From positions 1,736,001 to 1,800,000 of the forward strand of contig NC_037319.1 in assembly GCF_000143535.2 (NCBI RefSeq): DNA of 64,000 bases. Reading direction: 5' to 3'. Position numbers and translations under genes: made by a program. Shown one piece after another: positions 1 to 11,353 of this stretch (position 1 is the stretch's first letter; each line of letters starts with the position of its first letter). This DNA comes from Botrytis cinerea B05.10 (lineage: Eukaryota > Ascomycota > Leotiomycetes > Helotiales > Sclerotiniaceae). The notes below the pieces were generated by a model. That model saw nothing but the letters and a program-made list of their open reading frames with translations, had not been told where the DNA came from and did not search any database.

Positions 1-1270
1 TGGACATTCAATTGGGACAATGGAATCAATTCGAATTATTATCGATTCTACACTTCGTGCAAAACATCAAGCACATCCAGGCCGTCAAGAGTGGATTTCA
101 ATAGTAGAGTGTATTTGTGCGGAAAGATCCATTCTTCCACCACTCGGTATCTATAAAGGTAAAAATGTCCTTCAAAATTGGATTCCGGAGGAAGTTCTTT
201 ATAGTTAGTTCTTTTCAGCAAATACAAAGGGCTGAACAAGCAATCTTCATAGATTGGAATAGCTAAAACGCGTCTTCGAACCTGCAATTTGTGCAAAAGG
301 AAGTAGCAAATATCGACTTCTTATTTGCGATGGTTACGATTCTTATATTAGTAGAAGCTTCATAGCTTACTGCCTTTAGAATCGAATTTTACTTTTTATC
401 CTTCCTCCTCATACCTCGCATTTACTTCAACCATTTGATGTTGTAGTTTTCAGTCTATTGAAAAAACGGACTCACCACAGCACTTTCTTATTCGAATCAA
501 GCTCAACTTGTACGAATACAAAAGGTTGAATGGGTGGAGGCATATATTAAAGCTCGAGCCGATGTATGCCATTATCAAATTGTTGAATCGGCATAGCGGG
601 GAGCTGGGTTATATCCATTTAATCCACAGAGGGTATTCCGAACACTAGGTCGAGAGTTTACCCCTAAAGTCGAAATATCCAAAGAACCAACCCAGTTTGG
701 TGTTTTTAATCAAGTCTTCGTCAATAGCTCACCTCCGGATGTAACAATCTTACAAACAGCAAATAGCCTTCTAAATTCAACAATTGAGAATGATACGACT
801 CTTTCGACCCCGGTTCGTCGATATATTCGAAAATTGACGATTGGGAGTGAGCAACTTCGAGCTCAAATTATTGTTCACCAACACGGTGCGAAAAATTTAC
901 GAGCTATTATTAAGAAAAGAACGATAGGTAAGAAAGGAAAGAGACTAGTTTTAAAGGGACATTTTCATATTTCTACGCAAGAATTATATAATGCAGTAGT
1001 GGAAGCCGAAACAGCTACTAAAGTACAGACAATGAAAAAAGGAAAAGGAAAAGGGAAAGAAATTGAATATGAGACTGAGACTGAAGAGAATATTGGAGAA
1101 GGAGTTGCAGACGGATCTGAAATTGATACTGGAGGTTGTATTATAGTTGATTGTTGAGTAATTGAGATTTTAATAGAGTGGTTTGCCGCAATTAGACGCA
1201 TTACGCCATGACTTACGTTATCCGCCGCAAAATAAGTCCTCGTAATACGATTCCTCGCAATATAATCCCC
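1..1270 (+). pseudogene. Decayed Fot1/pogo-type (Tc1/mariner superfamily) DDE transposase, 5' end outside window
   Basis: The plus strand reads as the second half of a pogo/Fot1-family transposase with a DDE_1 catalytic core. Recognisable blocks in order are PGRQEWISIVECIC (about 77-118), the second catalytic aspartate in LLICDGYDSYIS (317-352), ILPPHTSHLLQPFDV with the third aspartate (about 394-438), AEW/VEAYIKARAD-like sequence (about 526-563) and GAGLYPFNPQRVFRTL (601-648). A lysine-rich C-terminal tail runs to a stop at 1155-1157. The reading frame is broken by a stop at 206-208, another within CL*NRI, one frameshift near 460-475, and a TAG where the family usually has the Trp of WRGAG. 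The N-terminal DNA-binding part lies outside the window. The 3' end probably falls at about 1270, where a repetitive TCCTCG(T/C)AATA segment ending ATAATCCCC resembles a terminal inverted repeat followed by TA. The copy is inactive. Confidence 0.88.
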
Positions 1271-1272
1271 TA
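1185..1272. repeat. Probable 3' terminal inverted repeat region of the transposon
   Basis: After the transposase stop comes a segment with internal repeats of the type CGCAATTA / CGCATTACG / CCTCGTAATACGA / CCTCGCAATATAA, ending ATAATCCCC directly before TA at 1271-1272. Pogo/Fot1 elements have long inverted repeats and insert at TA. The partner repeat would lie left of the window, so this is inferred from position and composition only. Confidence 0.45.
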
Positions 1273-1646
1273 GAAGACTCAGCCAGCTGAAATGCGTTGA
1301 TCAGATGGAGACCCTCGTCTATCATACGTTCATTTTCGATCTGACTGGTGCTGCAAGCAGAAAGGTACGCAAGAAAAGGCGACTGCTCAAGAGCACTAGC
1401 TCATATAAAGCTAGCTAAGGTCAGCCAATCCTCCTCCCGGTCTCCAAGAAGTAAACAGCTTTGCAGCGGATCGATTGGATCAGAGAAACCATGGCCTGCA
1501 AAATGGGAAATCTTGCAAGACGCTAGAGCATCGAGAACAGGCTTCTTGTGATGCTGTTCGATGACTGTTAATTTGGCACTTTGACAAATTCTTTTGACTT
1601 CTTCAGCCTCATGTCTGGAGAATGGTAGTGGAGTGAAATCAGGAGC
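1273..1646 (-). pseudogene. CHAT-domain (caspase-like, TPR-associated) protein remnant
   Basis: Read on the minus strand from 1646 down, one frame gives a clear CHAT-domain core. It starts with TPLPFSRHEAEEVKRICQSA, then a helix leading to CKISHFAGHGFSDP, which carries the histidine of the caspase-like dyad. Next come a QSCLLLGD strand and FLAYLSACST, which carries the catalytic-type cysteine, and finally LHLINAFQLA. An in-frame TGA at 1401-1403 interrupts the domain between the His and Cys blocks. The homology stops just after FQLA, where families normally continue with a GFRHVIGTLW-like strand; here the sequence runs into the decayed transposon. Minus-strand sequence above 1646 offers an acceptor-like TACTCAG at 1647-1653 and an ATG-led stretch near 1750 that could be an earlier exon. 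CHAT proteins in fungi are often fused to TPR arrays and are linked to programmed cell death; no function should be assumed for this fragment. Confidence 0.78.
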
Positions 1647-2222
1647 CTGAGTATGTACATAGAAATAAGATCACGTGATACGACCCTCTAACATATCTTG
1701 ATAATCAGGCGAAGAAAGGGAACCCGAAAAGGGATCGAAGTGAGCCATTTTGTTGAACATAATTCAGAAACTTTCTGACTATCATAAGCCAGTCTTCAGT
1801 GAGACTAACTGGAGTATTTGAAATAAGCAGGCACGTGACGCTTCTCATGCATATATAGTCTGGATCTCTCTCCGTCTCCTTCTCTTACCATTCTTCTTTT
1901 TTTCTTAGCTTTGGACTCTAAGTCAAGAATCTAATTCTTCTACGACCATCCCTCAGATCATTTAATCAATATGTGTGTTATCTAGACAGACCTTATACCT
2001 CTCCTTTACTTTTCCCTTTCCTTTTCCTTTCCTCTTCCTTTTCCCTTCTCTTCTTAACTTTAGATCCCAAACGATAGAATTAAACCCTCTCACAACACTC
2101 CTTTACAGAAAGTATGCTATATCTGACCAAGATCTCTCTTAATCATGTTGCTAAGTTTTATTTTTGGAATGAGAGATCAAATTAATATATATATCAGAAA
2201 TTGGCAAGCTGGATATCAAAAA
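1647..2222. other. Non-coding stretch left of the tRNA
   Basis: No supported gene. The minus strand holds an ATG-led open stretch (about 1750-1675) that may be a 5' exon of the broken CHAT gene. Positions 1995-2057 are a pyrimidine tract of CCTTT/CCTTTTCC type on the plus strand. Confidence 0.5.
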
Positions 2223-2335
2223 GCGTTTGTGGTTTAGTGGTAAAATCCATCGTTGCCATCATTCGACATCTTCTAACCAAGATAGAGTAAGATAACAACT
2301 TCGATGGGCCCCGGGTTCGATTCCCGGCGAACGCA
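2223..2335 (+). tRNA. tRNA-Gly (anticodon GCC) with intron
   Basis: The acceptor stem GCGTTTG (2223-2229) pairs with CGAACGC (2328-2334), with one G-U pair, and is followed by discriminator A2335. The anticodon stem CATCG (2248-2252) pairs with CGATG (2302-2306), and the loop reads TTGCCAT after splicing, giving anticodon GCC. A 42-nt intron at 2259-2300 sits at the canonical position one base 3' of the anticodon. The T arm GGGTTCGATTCCC is intact. CCA is not encoded, as expected for a nuclear eukaryotic tRNA. The mature tRNA reads glycine GGC/GGT codons. Confidence 0.95.
2230..2240 (+). promoter_or_regulatory. Internal pol III A box of tRNA-Gly
   Basis: TGGTTTAGTGG inside the D arm matches the pol III A-box consensus. 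Its partner B box, GGTTCGATTCC, is at 2314-2324; the intron lengthens the A-B spacing. Confidence 0.8.
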
Positions 2336-2339
2336 TTAA

Positions 2340-2344
2340 TTTTT
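2340..2344 (+). terminator. Pol III oligo-T terminator of tRNA-Gly
   Basis: A run of five T residues begins four bases after the discriminator base, followed by a further T-rich stretch (GTTTTTC). This is the usual pol III stop signal. Confidence 0.75.
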
Positions 2345-3940
2345 GTTTTTCTTATGTTGAAATCGAATGGTCTTGGAGTACATAGATAGTTAGGTCGACG
2401 CTTTTTTTCTTCTTTTATTTTTTGTTATTTTCGATTTGCGCTAGGAGAGGAGGGTTAGATTCATTATTCATCTCTTTCTTTATTATAAACTATATAAACC
2501 TAGAGTATCTATTCATCCCTTTCTTTATCGTGATACAAATCGACAGTGTTAAATGTTGAATTGTGTGTCTTTTTTAATTTCGATCTATACCCCCACTCCC
2601 GCCCCTCCTTTCTCTACCTAGGTAAGTAAGTATTGAAATAACCAATAATTCAATTGCAATCTAATAAGTTTTAATAATAGATAATTAAGATCTCGAAATT
2701 CGAAATTCAATCTGATATTTATTTTATTTAGTAATTGATAGCGACTCATTAAGAAACGTTTAATATCTGTTTGTATCGAGTAGACTCTAATTATTGATTA
2801 GTGGGCTTATGGTTTTAATTTGAATGTATATATGTAATAATCAACTCTCATCTCATCAATGACGACTAGTTCCTGAGATATTAATTATTCCATTATCCTT
2901 CTTTTAACTCTCGAATATAATCAGATATTCCCTAAAATTTCCGGGTTTATCAGATTCACTTTGCTGTGTTACAGCCCTACCATTTCAAAATTATACTGCT
3001 TTCAAATATTACATTACATAGATCCCTTTCATATATCGAGAGTTTGTCGATCGAGTGAGACCAAACCATCAGACGCATTGAAAACTCAGATATATGTAAA
3101 TTACATTTCAATCGCATCTCACTTCGCAATAAGCACAAGATTCAACTAAATAATTCACTCCATTATCATTCCTCTAATTATCACCTATTTCCCTTCCTTT
3201 GACTTCTATCTACCCCTCTTCCTCCTCCTCTTATTTCCTATTCTCCCCAACACAATACTTTCCACCGAAAGAAATCTCTTGAAACCCTCGTATGCCCTCT
3301 GGATCCAGGTCACAGCCTTAGTTATATTCCAACAAAGATTCCAGTAGAGATGAGGTTTTCCGCATAAAATGTATATGCGTTTTTCGGTTCGTTGGTGGCG
3401 TTGTTTGTGTTGTGTGTTTGTCTCGATTTGCCTGTAATCCCTTTCATCTTCGCCTATTCCATCCTTCACATTTCGATTGTCTCAGCATTCCCATTCTCAT
3501 CTCCAAGATTACATCCACCCATCTTTTCCAAGTCAAAAAGGTATCAAGAAACCCCCACCACAAATGATGTACCAAAAATATCCTTTCATCTCATCCAATA
3601 AACGCCGAGACCAAAATTCACCGGTGGTATCCTTCCTTCCATCCGCCTATCCATACCCTTTCCATCCATTTACATGTGTACCGCCGGATGTCGCCCCTCT
3701 AATGTATTGCTCACTAAGCTTCGTTCGTCCACCCCCTATATACATACATACATACAGAATTATCAGACAGATATCATGTCCTTCCCAACCACTCTTACAA
3801 TATAGAAAAGAATTGAAAATGCAATGCCAAGACTCGAAAAAGAAAAGGGAATCAAAAGTGGTATCTTTAAAACCATCATCGGCGACGTTGCATTACAAAC
3901 GTCTATGTCAGCTCATCTCTTCCTCTTTCCCTTTCGAACA
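2345..3940. other. Non-coding DNA between tRNA-Gly and the RhoGEF 3' end
   Basis: AT-rich sequence with no gene I can support. Positions 2395-2430 are T-rich and 3745-3758 is a short TACA repeat. The part next to 3940 probably includes the 3' UTR of the minus-strand RhoGEF gene. The plus-strand open frame that begins near 3477 and crosses into that gene is antisense and has no recognisable domain. Confidence 0.5.
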
Positions 3941-6900
3941 TCATCTCCCCACACCAACCAAACTATATATCCAGCTTGCCTCAGGTACACTTCCCGCCTG
4001 CAAACACCACTTCCTCGTTCTCCCACTCACTCTCCCTATAGCTCCTACCATTCCTACCTCACCATTAGGCCCCACAACATCCTCCCACACATTACACGTA
4101 ACTCCCTTATTTCCGATCATGCTAAAGCAGTTTGCACCTAGCACAACATCTAATAACACCTCCACCTTCTCATCTGGGTCCTCAGCTTTCATAGGCTTTC
4201 TAGTAACGAGAATACGGCGTTCAACACCCTGGTCTACAGCACAAGCTTGACGCATACCAGGTGGTGGTGCTGTAACAGTCAGTCTCGCATTTCCGCAATC
4301 TCGCCACTTGGATCTTGTTTCTAGGTAATACAAGCGGATTTTAATATTCTCCGAGGTAAGATTAACACCACCATATGATGTCGAGGTACCTGCCAAACTT
4401 GCAGGATGAGGGGTCTGAGGTGGAGCAAGGCCAGAGGAACTAGTGTATAGGCTTGATGGACTAGATCCACGTCCCGATTCGATGGAAGACTTTGCAATAT
4501 TAAAAAAGGAGCTTCCTGTTAATCTCTTGAAGGATTCGGAAAAGCGAGAAGTAGACGGAGAGCTACTTTGCTCAGAGTTGACAACGGATGGTGCACGTGT
4601 TGATGCACGATAGCTCTTCTTACGTCCGAAGCTCAAGAAGCTTCGTTTTTTGCTGACAACCGCAGTTTCGTAAGTTGCATCGCCATAGGAATTGAGTCGT
4701 CGTTCTTCTTCTAGCTTCTTATATGTTGGGTTGTTCATGCGAGCCTGGTGAATTGAATTGTAAAGATCAATGCATGCACGGTTGTGTAAACTGTGGTATC
4801 TGATTGTAGGGCTGCATTTAACTCGAGAATCACTTGTCGGAGGAGAGTGAATTTCAATATCGAGTGAATTACTTTGCCTGAGTGTAACAACAGGAGTAAG
4901 TACCTGACCAAGTAATGGCCGCTTGTCCTCGTTTGAGCTTTTCTCTTCTGAACCTCCTACAATAGACTCTTGAATAGTTGAAAGAACTGCAGGGGAAGAA
5001 TGTCTGGAAGACATTTCATGTACTTCGATTAATCCCGGACGAATAATAATGGAACAAGATTTCGAATGAACGTCGTCCCAACGACCTTTAGCATTATTCC
5101 AGGTCGTAACAGTAGCAACGTGTCTTCTGACGTCTGAGTTGTCGACCTTTGGTACAATTGGAATCCGAGGCGTAGAATTTACAGGTGCCAAAGTGACATT
5201 TGGCAGACTGTAAAGAGAGGTTGTAGGTGAAATGGCACGTCTACCATATATAGTTGGAGCGGGTTCAGCTTCAGGAAGATCAGCAGCTTCAAGTTCGTCG
5301 AGCTCATCGAGTTCATCTTCATCGGAACTAGATGATGACTCTTCTTCTTCTGTGTCGGATTCTTCAGATGATGAATATGACATTTCAGAAACCTCGGAAA
5401 CAGAAACCTCGGATTTCTCTGACCTCTCCGATATATCGGATATATCAGAAGGTCGGTATTCATGTTTCAAGGGAGAGGAAGTACGTCGAGACCTTGATCT
5501 TGGTGCTGGGGGCTCAATGATTATTGGCTGTTTGAGACCACTAGGAGACATTGACCGATGAGCTGGCGGTGGTGGTGGAGCACTCTCTTCTTCCCCAAGA
5601 TCAGGGCTACGAGACCGTTCAGATGCATCATCTGGATCTACTGGATCATACGAAGTGCGGCGAATGTAATCTTTTGTAGTGGATTCGCTATCGATTGAGG
5701 TGGCAGAACTTGTTTTGCGCACTTTAGGTATGTAAGGCAATTCTTCGGAGGGTGTAAGGGGTCGGCGAGATGTTCTGCCTGGTGTAGATGCACGACTTTC
5801 ATATTCCTCAAAATCATCATTATCTCTGCTTTCTTCATCCGAATCGCCAAGAACAAGTTGACTTGACAGAGGTGAACTTGGTGTGGATCGAGTACGAGTG
5901 TGAGAATGATACCTTGACGATTTGGAATGTCTTCTAGATGGTTGACCAATACTTTCATCAAGAGAAACATCTCGATGTCTCCGTGGCGGAGATGATGTTT
6001 CTTTTCGGTCTATCTTTAGGGGGGCTGGAATTTCTACAGATGACATGGTAGAAAAGGTTGAAGATCGTGGTCTTTCTTTTGAATGGTGTTTCCTTCTTCT
6101 TCGACGGGCACCAATTGGCAGTTCGTTATCATCAGGATCGCCGGCCTCGCTTATTTCCGAAGGATCCATAGACAACATTGATAATGTGTCTGCGTTATCT
6201 GGTACCGAGCTCAAAACTGGTTGAGGCATTGGGATAGATCCTAGCATTTCTATCCACTCGGCAGCAGTCTCAGGCTCAGCACCCTTCAGAAGTAAACTCT
6301 CTCGCCATTCTATAGGTCTTTGTATTCCACGGATCATGATTATCAGCTCATCAGGCTTTTCACCTGCGCAAGCGGATATAAAATCTCTATCGATTGGGGG
6401 AAATAGTAAGTAACGATGAGTAGCTTCTGGTGTGATCTCTGATGCACATATTAGAACATCTCCAGGGTCAATTTCGTCTGAAAGATTATCCCGGAGTATT
6501 AGTTCTACACGGCACTCAATCCGTTGACCATTAGAGTGTGGAAAATCAAGATCAAAAAAATCTTTAGCCGAGACTTGTCTAGTACGGTCGATGTGCGCAT
6601 CTTCAACTGGAGCAAGTGTTTGCGGATTGCGGGCTCGAGTTGCATCAGTATTGTTTGCATATAGATCTTCGAGTCTAGCGTGTTCTTCTTTAACACGGCG
6701 ACGAGCCGTTTCTTGCAAATCATCAAATATTTTTAATGCTTTACCTGAGAGTTCAGAATGGTTAAGCTTATCAAGACCCTATGATAGGTTAGAACTTAGC
6801 CAATGGATACTTTGCTGGATAGAGGTGATAGGAAGACTAAAATACACACCTTTGTTAGTTTTGCAAGATATTTTATCCTGACAAGTGGCCTCTTGAGCAA

Positions 6901-9891
6901 GAAGGCAACATCAACGCGTTCGCCATTTGAGTTCACAATATCTCCATCGGCATTGCGCGGGACACTGTCAAGAGGAGATTCTTTATCTTCTGCAGACGAT
7001 TTGCGCGAAGCTGGTGCTAAATTGACAACAACATCCTGGAAACCTAATCTCCACGCACGAGTGTAGTCTTGGTAAGTTCGATGGGCTCTCTGAAGCCAGA
7101 CTATGAGAGCATCTGGGTCTTGGAGTGGTATGCGTCTGTGTAGACTCTTCAAACGCTCGAGAGCAACACCCATATCGACAATTGGTTTGGTAAGAAATGT
7201 TTCATTCATGTCTGTGGAGTCGGGATTAAAGAGGCCAGCGGCAATTGCAGAGTCTGATTTAGACAGAACACAAGTTAGGAGAACTGGTATCACCCCATCA
7301 ACCAATGTTTTCAGTTCTCTCATATACTTAACCTCATCGCCTGCCAATTCACGCATCAAGTCCATTTCAGTAGCAGTCTCTAGGCTGCTTCGAGCTGTAC
7401 GCACACTTCGAGCCGATCTAATACTTTTTGTACGACCAGCTGGTGGGGCATCGGGCAATGACAACATTGACACCAAGTCAGAATGCTTTGTAAGTCTTCT
7501 TTTGAGTCCCGATCTATTGCTTCTCCTGCGTGAGACGTTGGAATCAGACCGCCCTGTCTCGGTAGTAGCTTGAGTGAGAGTAGTTTTAGTAAGGTTAGAA
7601 GAAGTTTCTACAGACGAAAGAGTGCTGAAGGTTTCAACAGATGCAAGTTTGGATAAGTGATGGTTGCCGGAGCTTCCACCTCTTCTCTTCCGCCTCGGTC
7701 TATCTGAAATGTCTCGGTGTCCGTCTGGCACTTGAAGGTGAGTACCAGATGAGCGGCTGCGCTGAGAATTGCTATTCTCAGGTGTTTGTAAGCTACGATC
7801 AGAATTCTTGATATCGTCTACATCGTAGTTGTCTTTCTCTTGATCTTGATCATCATCTTCTATGTCTAAGATACCCTCAATTGTAGACTCGCCTCGGAAG
7901 GCATCTAGTAAAGCATCTTTGAAAGGTGATTTACGAGCCGACCTAACCACAGGAGGAGAAGCAGCACGTAAAGCGGGACTTCGTCGAAGACCAGCTGCAG
8001 GTGGAGTGGGAGGCTTCTTGAATTCGATTGGATCGTCCAAGACACGCGACAGAGGAGATTTATCGTTGTGGCTTCTGAAGCTGTTATCTGAACTTTTTCG
8101 AACGCGCTTTTGTCTACTCCCAGTTGCTCTACGCTCTTCTTCGAGTGCTTGTTTCTGGTCTTGGTCAGGCTTGGAAGTATTTTTCTCACTTTCATCTACC
8201 TTTGTAGACTCTTCTGGCAATTCGGGAGTCGAAACAGGACTTGGCACATCAAGGAAAGGATCTGTGGTGCTATTGAGCCAAGACTCAATTGTTGGCGGCC
8301 GGTTTACACCACCTCTTGGGGGCATTTCAGGGGTATCATGCGTATCATGCATAATCTTTTTCCCTTCATTGTAGACGCGCTTGAGAACTTTGGGCACCAG
8401 GTGACTAGGATTTCTTTGTGGTCTAGGTTTATTTCCCGTGTTCCCAGCCTCGGCACCAATGGGCAAATCCAAAGTACTGAAAGCAGAGTCGCCAAAGGGA
8501 ATCCCATCAACTGATGGAGATGGCGAACGGGATTTTCTTCTTTGTTTCCGGGAGCTTTGGGGACGGTCGAACTCGCCATCGGAGTGGTCGTTTATATCCC
8601 TTCTTTCATTCTCCTTCGACATCTTGATATGCTTCTCAGATGATTTACGTTTATGAGGAGAATGCTCATCCGAGATCTCTGATCTCAGAGGCGCTTGCTT
8701 GTCGTCCTTATGAACAGGCGTCGGTTTCAAGCTAATGCCATCGAGAAAAGGGTTGCCTCCGGAACTTTGTTTCTTAGCCTCAGGTGCCCTCCATCTCGCT
8801 TGAACAGGTTTTACTCTAATGCCATCCTCCCATCGACCATTCGGCCCGCCTGCCTTGACTCTAATGCCGTCATTCGCTGGAGTTCTGGATGGTTCAGATT
8901 TAGGGGTCTGCTTTCCTTTTGACGAACTAACAAGGCTTTCTTTGGATCCATTGTTCGAATTCTTTCGCGAGCTTGGGGTACTCCTTGACTCGGCTTTCAT
9001 TCTGTTTTTTGAGGGTTTCCGGGTCGGTTCCTCCTCTATCTCAACTATGATTTCTCCTAAAGACTTGGCCCTCATTTTGCCCTTGTTTTCCCCACGGATG
9101 TTTGGATATGGGGACTTGCTTGCTCGTGGAGTAGACTGGGCCGCTTCATGCCCCCCAGACTCAGCCTCCGTACGCTTGACCCAATCGGCGATTTTGCTTT
9201 CCAACTTGGGGTTAGCAGCCGTTTGCTGAAGAAAGTCTTTAGGTATGGCTCGCATTGTGACTTTGATATCCTTTTTCTTCGGAGAGGCCTTGGTCTTATT
9301 CATCACCCAATGATCATCGCTTATAACTCTTTTTCGAGGCGCACTTTTGCTCCTTACTTCTGCGGCCCAATCTTCAGGGTCTCTGTTTTTCCGCCGTCCA
9401 GGTCGAGTATTTTGATTTCTGGCATGGAGCCTGTTATCTTCAGTAACAACACTGGGCCCAACTACACTCTCTTCCTCCACCTCCACTATTATCTCATCTA
9501 GTTCCGACTCTGGATCATCGGCTTCTTCAATGGCCGCTGCTGCACTAGCTTTTTGCCATTGCTTAACCCGATCATGTACTCCTCCTGGCTTTTGAATCCT
9601 GTTCACAGTGCTCTCCCGCATTTCCGCCTTGACTGCGTCAAGACTTTTTCGTCTTTGGCGACTTGCTGATGGCCTGCCCAGCAGAAAATCACTAAGCAAT
9701 GTCGGCTCCGATTTCTTGGATGGTGGTCGTTTGTGTATGGGCGCATTGGCAGGAGTCCGGGGCTTGACACCCGGCTTTCGTATAGCTGCACCATTGGGAG
9801 CGTTCCTGGCGGGCGATGTCTTCTGCGGAGAACCTGGAGACTTGGGTTGGGCCGGGGCTGTCTCATCTTTTTCGGGCTCGGGGGAAGGCAT
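3941..9891 (-). CDS. Large RhoGEF (Dbl-homology domain) protein
   Basis: Two exons, 9891-6850 and 6778-3941, join across a 71-nt intron (donor GTGTGTATT, acceptor CATAG, phase 0) to give about 1,959 residues. Residues 1-840 are basic, serine/proline-rich and probably disordered, with repeated DGIRVK/DGISLK-type motifs around residues 345-395. A Dbl-homology domain begins near residue 842 (MRELAGDEVKYMRELKTLVD), includes LTKPIVDMGVALERLKSLH and continues across the intron. A PH-like segment (about 1080-1200) contains CRVELILRDN and RYLLFPPIDRDFI. A long acidic serine-rich linker follows (SSSSSDEDELDELDELEAAD type, about 1480-1510). The C terminus holds another compact domain with ENIKIRLYYLETRSKWRDC. 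DH domains catalyse GDP/GTP exchange on Rho-family GTPases, so a role in polarity, septation or wall integrity is likely, but I cannot assign it to a named fungal RhoGEF. The dynactin p62 gene starts about 1.5 kb away in the opposite direction. Confidence 0.85.
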
Positions 9892-11353
9892 GGTCTGGTC
9901 AGTTCCATAGCGTCAGTGGCTCTTCGTAGCATAATTAACGAAATATGTTGCGCAAAGTTGGGGTTGGGAACAATATTCAACTTAGGAAAGAACATTAGAT
10001 GCGCACCTTGATTAAGACCAATTCCCAACTCTAACATGCGGCGACTCAAATGGTATTCGTATATTGTAGTAAACCATTGAAGCAGGTCCTTGTGTTGGCG
10101 TACATGAAGGCTGTTGTGATATTATTAATTTGCGCCAATGTTCATTTACCAACGCGGAATGGCAGAATGTGACTTTGTGAGGACTCCCAAGGCAATTGGG
10201 CGCTGAAATGTGCTGTCAGTTGATAGGGCAACCCGAGTGATAAGACGAAGACCAAGTATCGCTATTCGATGTCGACTGACAATTGACCGTTGATGTAGAT
10301 TCAAGATTCTGTCTGAGATTGAGGACAGTGGGAGTATCCACATGGAAGGATTCTCTGTTCCAATCTCACAATGATATTGTTTGCATTATGGGACCAAAGT
10401 TTGTTTATCATTAGTTGTGTTTTCCCGCACGGTTGTATTATTGTTTCTTTCGCTTTATTAGATTTTGAACGGTATGGCTGGAGCTTGATTTGTTGACGAG
10501 AACCTTAGGGCGGTGCAAGGATATGGCAGCCTCTGCTGTTCTCTATTATCGTCCGTGGGATGAGAAGTTGAGGCGGGATTGATGCAATTCGATACACAAG
10601 CTGAGCAAAATCAGGAGGAGTCGTTTGAGGTGTTTGCTTTTCCTTCTTCGCCCAAGCTGCGCTCGACCAGGCATTAAAGTAGGTCCTGGGCAAACTCTCC
10701 TCTAGATAAGAGCATAACTCGGATGATTCGATATAAACACACAAATTAGAATGGCAGGAAAGGATGGATCAACATCCATTCATGCCCACCAAAAATGGAG
10801 ATTCAGCCTAGAGCAGCCGCCCGCTTGAAGAAGATTATTATTAGATGCTGGATGCTGGGTGCTGGATGCTAGGCATGTATTACGAACGCTAAAAGCAGGT
10901 ACGGACAACGCAAAGTTCCATAATCACGTGAGAGTGGATGTGAGAAGTGTGATAAGTGTGATGTGATATGACATGAGAACCTGATAGCGACAAGATTTTT
11001 GTGGGCAGAACTGAGTAGGTATGAATAACGGTATGGCGACAATGAATTATAAGAGAATCTGTGTCATTCAACCAATCCCCAGGTATGCTTGAGTGTGGGT
11101 TTTATCTTGCAACACAAATTGTAGTACTCGCATGATTATTTCGTAAGGTGCAAAAAGTTGGTCTTTGCCGCTAGGTACCCGGTAGTCTCGCTGGTGTGGT
11201 GTTCCTCAGACCTTTCCTTGATTGGCTCTTAGCTTAGAAATAAGCTTTGTCCGGATTAACCGTTATTCCGTATACCCCTGTCGAATATTATCCGTCCCCT
11301 CTCCAAAAATCCCACCTATCGATATTTGGAAATCCCATTCCTGATCCTCAATC
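9892..11353. other. Divergent intergenic region (RhoGEF / dynactin p62)
   Basis: About 1.46 kb lies between two start codons that point away from each other, so it should carry both promoters and 5' leaders. I see short repeats such as TGCTGGATGCTGGGTGCTGGATGCT (10846-10870) and GTGTGATAAGTGTGATGTGATATG (10947-10970). I could not identify a TATA box or an operator with confidence. Confidence 0.5.

Noticed and set aside
1348..1551. 67-codon plus-strand open frame beside the transposon
   Set aside because: The opposite strand carries clear CHAT-domain homology over the same bases, so the plus-strand frame is its shadow.
3477..4250. 257-codon plus-strand open frame
   Set aside because: It overlaps the C-terminal coding sequence of the minus-strand RhoGEF and has low-complexity Pro/Ser composition without a domain.
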